Origin: Opitutia bacterium UBA7876
GTDB taxonomy: Bacteria > Verrucomicrobiota > Verrucomicrobiia > Opitutales > Seribacteraceae
Direction of reading: 5' to 3'
Assembly (NCBI GenBank): GCA_002500665.1
Contig: DLRY01000073.1
Span: 1 to 64,000 of the forward strand
DNA length: 64,000 nt
Part shown: piece by piece, positions 60,124 to 64,000 of the stretch
Layout of the letters: each line of letters begins with the position of its first letter
How positions within the stretch are numbered: position 1 is the first letter of the stretch
Translations under genes and position numbers: made by a program
Notes under the pieces: generated by a model
Told to the model about the DNA's origin: nothing
The model's input: only the letters and a program-made list of their open reading frames with translations
The model's database searches: none

Positions 60124-61539
60124 TCAGCCGAGCTTGGAAAACACGGCGGACAAAGTATCCTTGGCGTCCCCGAAGAGCATGTCCGTGTTATCCTTGAAAT
60201 AAAGGGGGTTCTCGACCCCCGAGTAACCGGCCGCCATGCTCCGCTTGAGAGCCACCACGGACTTTGCGTTCCAAGCCTCGATGACGGGCATCCCGGCAAT
60301 CGGACTGCTCGAGTCCTCCAAGGCGGATGGGTTGACGATATCGTTCGCCCCGACGACCAGAAGCAAGTCGACCTCGGGCAAGTCGTCGTTTATCTCGTCC
60401 ATTTCGAAAACGATGTCGTAGGGAACGTTGGCCTCGGCCAGCAGTACGTTCATGTGCCCGGGCAGGCGGCCGGCGACGGGATGAATGGCAAAGCGTACGT
60501 TGACGTCCTTTGCCCGCAGGGTCTCGGTGATGTCCTTGACCACGTGCTGAGCCTGTGCGACCGCCATGCCGTAGCCCGGCACGATCATCACTTCCTTGGC
60601 TTCCCTCAACTCCTCCGCAACTTGGTCTGCGGTGGTCTCGGTAATCGTTCCCTCGACTTCGCCACCCCCGCCTGGAGACGAGCCTGAACTGGTGCCGAAA
60701 CCGCCGAAAATGACGTTGGCGAGGCTCCGGTTCATGGCCTTGCACATGATGTAGCTGAGGATGGCTCCACTGCTCCCGACCAAAGCGCCCGTGATGATGA
60801 GCAAATCGTTCTTGAGCATGAACCCGGCCGCGGCCGCGGCCCAACCCGAGTAGCTGTTAAGCATGGATACGACCACCGGCATGTCGGCCCCCCCGATGGC
60901 CACGATTAGATGTATCCCGAGAACGAGGGAAATAGCCATTACGATGAGTAGCGATAACCAGGCCTGATCATGCCCTTGGTTAAGGAATTGCGAACCCAGC
61001 CAAATCGAAGAGCCGAGCATTCCCAGGTTAAGCATATGTCTGCCTCGAAGCAGAAAAGGCTTCCCACTGAGTGACCCGCGAAGCTTGCCGAATGCAATGA
61101 CCGAGCCAGTGAAGGTTACCCCGCCGACAAAGACACCGAGCAGAATCTCGATGTCGTGGATCAATTTTTCGCTTCCAATCAGCTGAGCATTTGAGGGGTC
61201 TAGAAAAGTGGACAAGCCGACCAAAAGGGCGGCCGCCCCGCCAAAGCTGTTGAGAATGGCAACCAATTCCGGCATGGAGGTCATCTCGACTCTTTTGGCG
61301 AGAATGGTACCAATCAAGGCCCCTCCAATCATCAGCGGAGCTAGGAATTGTAAGTTAATTTCTCCTGCGTCCTTATCTAGGGAGAGCTTGATGAAAGTAG
61401 CGATAATGGCGAAAGCCATCCCGATGATTCCGTAGAGGTTACCCTTGCGGGCGCTTTCCTGCTTGGACAGACCGCCCAAGCTCATGACGAACAGGATTCC
61501 CGAAACCAGATAAGCCGTAGTTACTATACCCGTAGTCAT
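60124..61539 (-). CDS. pntB: NAD(P) transhydrogenase beta subunit
   Basis: 471 residues. About nine transmembrane helices (residues 5-270: TAYLVSGILFVMSLGGL, LAPLMIGGALIGTILA, LVLGIHLIVAIGGADMPVVV, SMLNSYSGWAAAAAGFML), then the NADP-binding domain III from about 300 with EVMIVPGYGMAVAQAQHVVK, HPVAGRLPGHMNVLLAEANV, LLVVGANDIVNPSALED and VVALKRSMAAGYSGVENPLY. Length and order match E. coli PntB. The enzyme couples proton movement across the inner membrane to hydride transfer from NADH to NADP. Its start overlaps the PntA stop (ATGA). Confidence 0.97.
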   Translation of the reverse strand: MTTGIVTTAYLVSGILFVMSLGGLSKQESARKGNLYGIIGMAFAIIATFIKLSLDKDAGEINLQFLAPLMIGGALIGTILAKRVEMTSMPELVAILNSFGGAAALLVGLSTFLDPSNAQLIGSEKLIHDIEILLGVFVGGVTFTGSVIAFGKLRGSLSGKPFLLRGRHMLNLGMLGSSIWLGSQFLNQGHDQAWLSLLIVMAISLVLGIHLIVAIGGADMPVVVSMLNSYSGWAAAAAGFMLKNDLLIITGALVGSSGAILSYIMCKAMNRSLANVIFGGFGTSSGSSPGGGGEVEGTITETTADQVAEELREAKEVMIVPGYGMAVAQAQHVVKDITETLRAKDVNVRFAIHPVAGRLPGHMNVLLAEANVPYDIVFEMDEINDDLPEVDLLLVVGANDIVNPSALEDSSSPIAGMPVIEAWNAKSVVALKRSMAAGYSGVENPLYFKDNTDMLFGDAKDTLSAVFSKLG

Positions 61540-63080
61540 TCCTTGCGAAACATCTTGAGCATGCGGTGGGTCACTAGAAAACCACCGGCGACGTTAATGG
61601 TAGCCAAGAAGATCGCCACCCCGGCGAGAATGCTCTTGGTTTCTTTCCATAGTTCCGCTCCCGTGACGAAGAGCATGCCTCCGATCAGGATGATCCCGCT
61701 GATTGCGTTGGTAACGCTCATGAGGGGCGTATGGAGGGATGGCGTGACGTTCCAGACCACCATGTATCCAACGAAGCAGGACAATACGAAAACTGTTAAT
61801 TGATCGAGAAAGTCGTTTTCACCCTTCCAACCCAAAGCCAAAAGAACAATGGCCAAGAGCCCGAACATCATACCTGGGGAAAAGATCGATGATCCGCCGG
61901 CTGCCTCCCCCTCGGAAACCGGTGCCGGCTCATCCTTTGGCTTGGCCGGTTGCTGGCTGATCTCCACCTTCGGAGGTGGCCAGGAAAGCTTGCCCTCGTC
62001 CAGGACCAAGGCTCCGCGGACAACCTCGTCTTCCTGATCAATTGAAAATTCATCGGCCGAGCCAAGCAAGTTTACGAGCTTGACCAGGTTGTTGCCGTAC
62101 AGGCGGCTGGACTGGGTGGGCAGGCGGGAAGGCAAATCGGTATACCCGAGAACGTTCACCCCATGGACAACCTTGGCTTCACCCGGTTCGGTCAGTTCGC
62201 AATTCCCACCGCCCTCAGCCGCCAAGTCGACGATGACCGAGCCGCGCTTCATGCTCTTGACCATATCCTCGGTAATCAGCACAGGAGATTTTTTGCCGGG
62301 AATCATGGCGGTGGTTATGATGACGTCCACTTCCTCGGCTTGCTCGGCAAAGAGTTTCATTTCCGCCTCGATGAAATCCTTGCTCATCACCTTGGCATAC
62401 CCACCGGAACCAGTTCCATCCTCCTCGAGATCAAGCTCGAGAAACTCGCCTCCCAAGCTCTTCACTTCTTCCTTCACTGCAGGACGAGTATCGAAAGCGC
62501 GTACGATTGCACCCATATTGCGAGCCACCCCGATGGCCGCCAAACCGGCAACCCCAGCCCCAATGACGAGGATCTTGGCGGGAGGAACCTTGCCTGCGGC
62601 GGTGATCTGCCCGGTGAAAAATCTTCCGAATTGGTGGGAAGCCTCCACAACCGCCCGATAGCCCGCGACATTGGCCATGGAACTCAAGGCATCCATGGAC
62701 TGGGCCCGGGAAATTCGCGGTACGCAATCCATGCCCAGGAAATTGATCTTTTTCTCGCCAAGGACCTTGAGCAAATCCTCGTTTCGGGCCGGGTAGGCAA
62801 AACTGATCAGGGTTGACCCCTCGCGGATCATGGAAGCCTCCTCCATGGTCGGTGGGTCCAGCTTGAGGAGCAGATCCGCCTGGCTCCAAACCTCGGACCT
62901 GTCGGACACGATGATTGCCCCGGCCGACTGGTAGGTCGAATCGGGAAAATTGGCGGACTCCCCGGCCCCCGCTTCCACCCGGACGTCGTAGCCAAGTTTG
63001 GAGAATGCAACGACATTAACCGGGGCAATCGCTACGCGCTTCTCCGAAGGATCGGATTCTTTAGGTATGGTGATGTTCAT
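61536..63080 (-). CDS. pntA: NAD(P) transhydrogenase alpha subunit, undivided
   Basis: 514 residues from ATG 63080 (MNITIPKE, aligning with the E. coli start); ATG 63098 and the open frame to 63305 are less likely. The alanine-dehydrogenase-like NAD domain I is clear: VVEASHQFGRFFTGQITAAG, PAKILVIGAGVAGLAAIGVA and VIVDLAAEGGGNCELTEPGE. After a Pro-rich linker (about 380-415) the membrane domain has helices including FVLSCFVGYMVVWNVTPSLH and AISGIILIGGMLFVTGAEL, so alpha1 and alpha2 are one chain. Together with PntB it forms a Re/Si-specific proton-translocating transhydrogenase that supplies NADPH. It is divergent from the PanB-like gene at 63168. Confidence 0.96.
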   Translation of the reverse strand: MNITIPKESDPSEKRVAIAPVNVVAFSKLGYDVRVEAGAGESANFPDSTYQSAGAIIVSDRSEVWSQADLLLKLDPPTMEEASMIREGSTLISFAYPARNEDLLKVLGEKKINFLGMDCVPRISRAQSMDALSSMANVAGYRAVVEASHQFGRFFTGQITAAGKVPPAKILVIGAGVAGLAAIGVARNMGAIVRAFDTRPAVKEEVKSLGGEFLELDLEEDGTGSGGYAKVMSKDFIEAEMKLFAEQAEEVDVIITTAMIPGKKSPVLITEDMVKSMKRGSVIVDLAAEGGGNCELTEPGEAKVVHGVNVLGYTDLPSRLPTQSSRLYGNNLVKLVNLLGSADEFSIDQEDEVVRGALVLDEGKLSWPPPKVEISQQPAKPKDEPAPVSEGEAAGGSSIFSPGMMFGLLAIVLLALGWKGENDFLDQLTVFVLSCFVGYMVVWNVTPSLHTPLMSVTNAISGIILIGGMLFVTGAELWKETKSILAGVAIFLATINVAGGFLVTHRMLKMFRKE

Positions 63081-63167
63081 TTGGGCATTGATGGACATCA
63101 AGTGGAGTGGAGCAAATTCAACCTCCTGTAAAGCAAAAGTTCCGCGCTTGACGGCAGAGGCCGCCAA

Positions 63168-64000
63168 ATGGTGAAAAAGATCGGTCTGTGCTTGCCCACG
63201 CCGAAGGGAGCGCCCAAGAATCGGTCCATGCTCCGTCCGATCAAGAAATACACGATCTCCGAACTGCGCTCCCTCAAGGGCAAGCGCCGCCTGACCCATC
63301 TCCACGTCAAGTCGCCAGAGGAGGCCGCCGCCGCCGAGGAGGCGGGGATCGATCTACTCAGCTGCAGTTTCGATTCTTCCGAGAGCCAGGCCCGTTTGCC
63401 TCTCCTCGTGCAAGCCGCCCCTACCCGCTTCATATCGACGGCTACGCCCCATGGCTTGGCATCTTCGGAAGAAGCCATCCGCATCGGCTTCAAGGCTATG
63501 GAACTTGGGGCCAGTTCGGTTTATTGTTCGGCCAGTCCTCTGATCGTGGAAGCCATGGCGCGCGAGGGCTTGCCCGTTGTCGGACATCTCGGGATGGTTC
63601 CCCGCCATGCCACTTGGACGGGCTACCGGGCGATCGGCAAAACCCTTGAGGAGGCCCTCCGTCTTTGGCGCGAGATGAAGGCCCTGGAGAATGCCGGGGC
63701 CTACGCCGCGGAGATCGAACTGGTGCCTCATCAGCTCGCCGCCCACCTCTGCTCTCAGACCAGCCTGCTGCTCATGTCTCTCGGCTCGGGAGACGGGTGC
63801 GACACCCAGTTCCTTTTCTCCGACGACGTCCTCGGAGACTACGACGAGCGCATTCCCCGGCACGCCAAGGCCTACCGCAACTTCCGGGCGGAATTCGACC
63901 GTCTCCAGCAAGAAAGAATCTCGGCCTTCCGGGAATTCGCCCAAGACGTCCGGGAAGGAAATTTTCCCGAAGACGGCAACCTCGTCTCCATGGACGATGA
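63168..64000 (+). CDS. PanB-like (ketopantoate hydroxymethyltransferase family) protein, C-terminus cut
   Basis: About 277 residues from ATG 63168 to the window end. The C-terminal two thirds match the PanB/PEP-mutase-like barrel: LPVVGHLGMVPRHATWTGYR corresponds to VCGHLGLTPQSVN, EIELVPHQLAAHLCSQTSL to the ECVP...LAKRITEAL block (the catalytic Glu is kept), and LMSLGSGDGCDTQFLFSDDV to the GIGAGNVTDGQILV block, ending RISAFREFAQDVREGNFPED. The N-terminal substrate and metal region is different: the GDS block is replaced by GIDLLSCSFDSSESQ, and the Lys/Glu pair of VKIEGG reads VYCSAS. It may therefore catalyse a different aldol-type reaction. Stop is outside the window. Confidence 0.72.
   Translation, partial: MVKKIGLCLPTPKGAPKNRSMLRPIKKYTISELRSLKGKRRLTHLHVKSPEEAAAAEEAGIDLLSCSFDSSESQARLPLLVQAAPTRFISTATPHGLASSEEAIRIGFKAMELGASSVYCSASPLIVEAMAREGLPVVGHLGMVPRHATWTGYRAIGKTLEEALRLWREMKALENAGAYAAEIELVPHQLAAHLCSQTSLLLMSLGSGDGCDTQFLFSDDVLGDYDERIPRHAKAYRNFRAEFDRLQQERISAFREFAQDVREGNFPEDGNLVSMDD

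Noticed and set aside
63081..63305. Upstream extension of pntA
   Set aside because: Overlaps the divergent PanB-like gene; MNITIPKE at 63080 aligns with the known PntA start.
1..64000. CRISPR, prophage, IS element or defence island
   Set aside because: No regularly spaced repeats, transposase, integrase, restriction or defence genes were seen; the window is metabolic throughout.

Overview
The window looks like a chromosomal segment from a free-living, aerobic member of the PVC superphylum. Verrucomicrobiota is my best guess; Planctomycetota or Lentisphaerota are less likely. The reasons are protein families largely confined to that group: PSCyt cytochromes with DUF1587/1592/1588/1585 or DUF1549/1553 domains, each beside a DUF1501 or DUF1552 partner; very long PVC-type propeller/HEAT/cytochrome c proteins; DUF6797-like cytochromes; a PDZ plus alpha/alpha-toroid protein; DUF1080; and several S1 sulfatases. 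Nearly every real gene is tightly packed, many overlap by ATGA or TTGA, and no gene-free gap exceeds 300 bases. I saw no tRNA, rRNA, IS element, prophage or CRISPR array.

Layout. (1) 1-4116, minus: lipoprotein, di-heme DUF1592-type protein, DUF1552 protein (cut by the window start). (2) 4276-5805, plus: beta-propeller with inserted EF-hands. (3) 5802-13269, minus: sulfatase, SGNH/propeller/HEAT/cytochrome giant, DUF1080 protein, then heme A synthase. (4) 13356-19276, plus: second PSCyt plus DUF1501 pair, ABC-F ATPase, tiny membrane protein. (5) 19315-30323, minus: sulfatase, then a tight six-gene run (secreted hydrolase, sulfatase, membrane protein, metallophosphatase, LmbE-type deacetylase, glucosamine-6-phosphate-deaminase-like protein), then EEP hydrolase, VCBS-repeat protein and MYG1-like protein. 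(6) 30461-32873, plus: xylose-isomerase-like TIM barrel and a C1B (bleomycin hydrolase-like) peptidase. (7) 32912-44186, minus: propeller/HEAT/cytochrome giant, DapA-family lyase, sugar isomerase/epimerase, Gfo/Idh/MocA oxidoreductase, DUF6797-like cytochrome and a second propeller-cytochrome. (8) 44291-50030, plus: LamG-like/cytochrome/DUF6797-like protein, ROK-like kinase, second LmbE-type deacetylase. (9) 50043-63080, minus: transhydrogenase pntA-pntB, PDZ/toroid protein, sulfatase-esterase fusion, third PSCyt plus DUF1501 pair, unknown secreted protein, esterase and golvesin-like protein. (10) 63168-64000, plus: PanB-like protein, cut by the window end.

How it may work together (inference). 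Most products carry signal peptides, and the recurring chemistry is removal of sulfate, ester, phosphate and N-acetyl groups, oxidation by cytochrome-linked propeller proteins, and cytoplasmic handling of amino sugars and keto sugars. That fits breakdown of sulfated, acetylated, amino-sugar-containing polysaccharide. Eleven CxxCH heme sites lie in the window, and the heme A synthase implies an aa3-type respiratory chain elsewhere. The most notable pieces are the six-gene run at 22393-28792, the divergent clusters around 44.2 kb, the sulfatase-esterase fusion at 56364-58601 and the PanB-like protein lacking expected catalytic residues.
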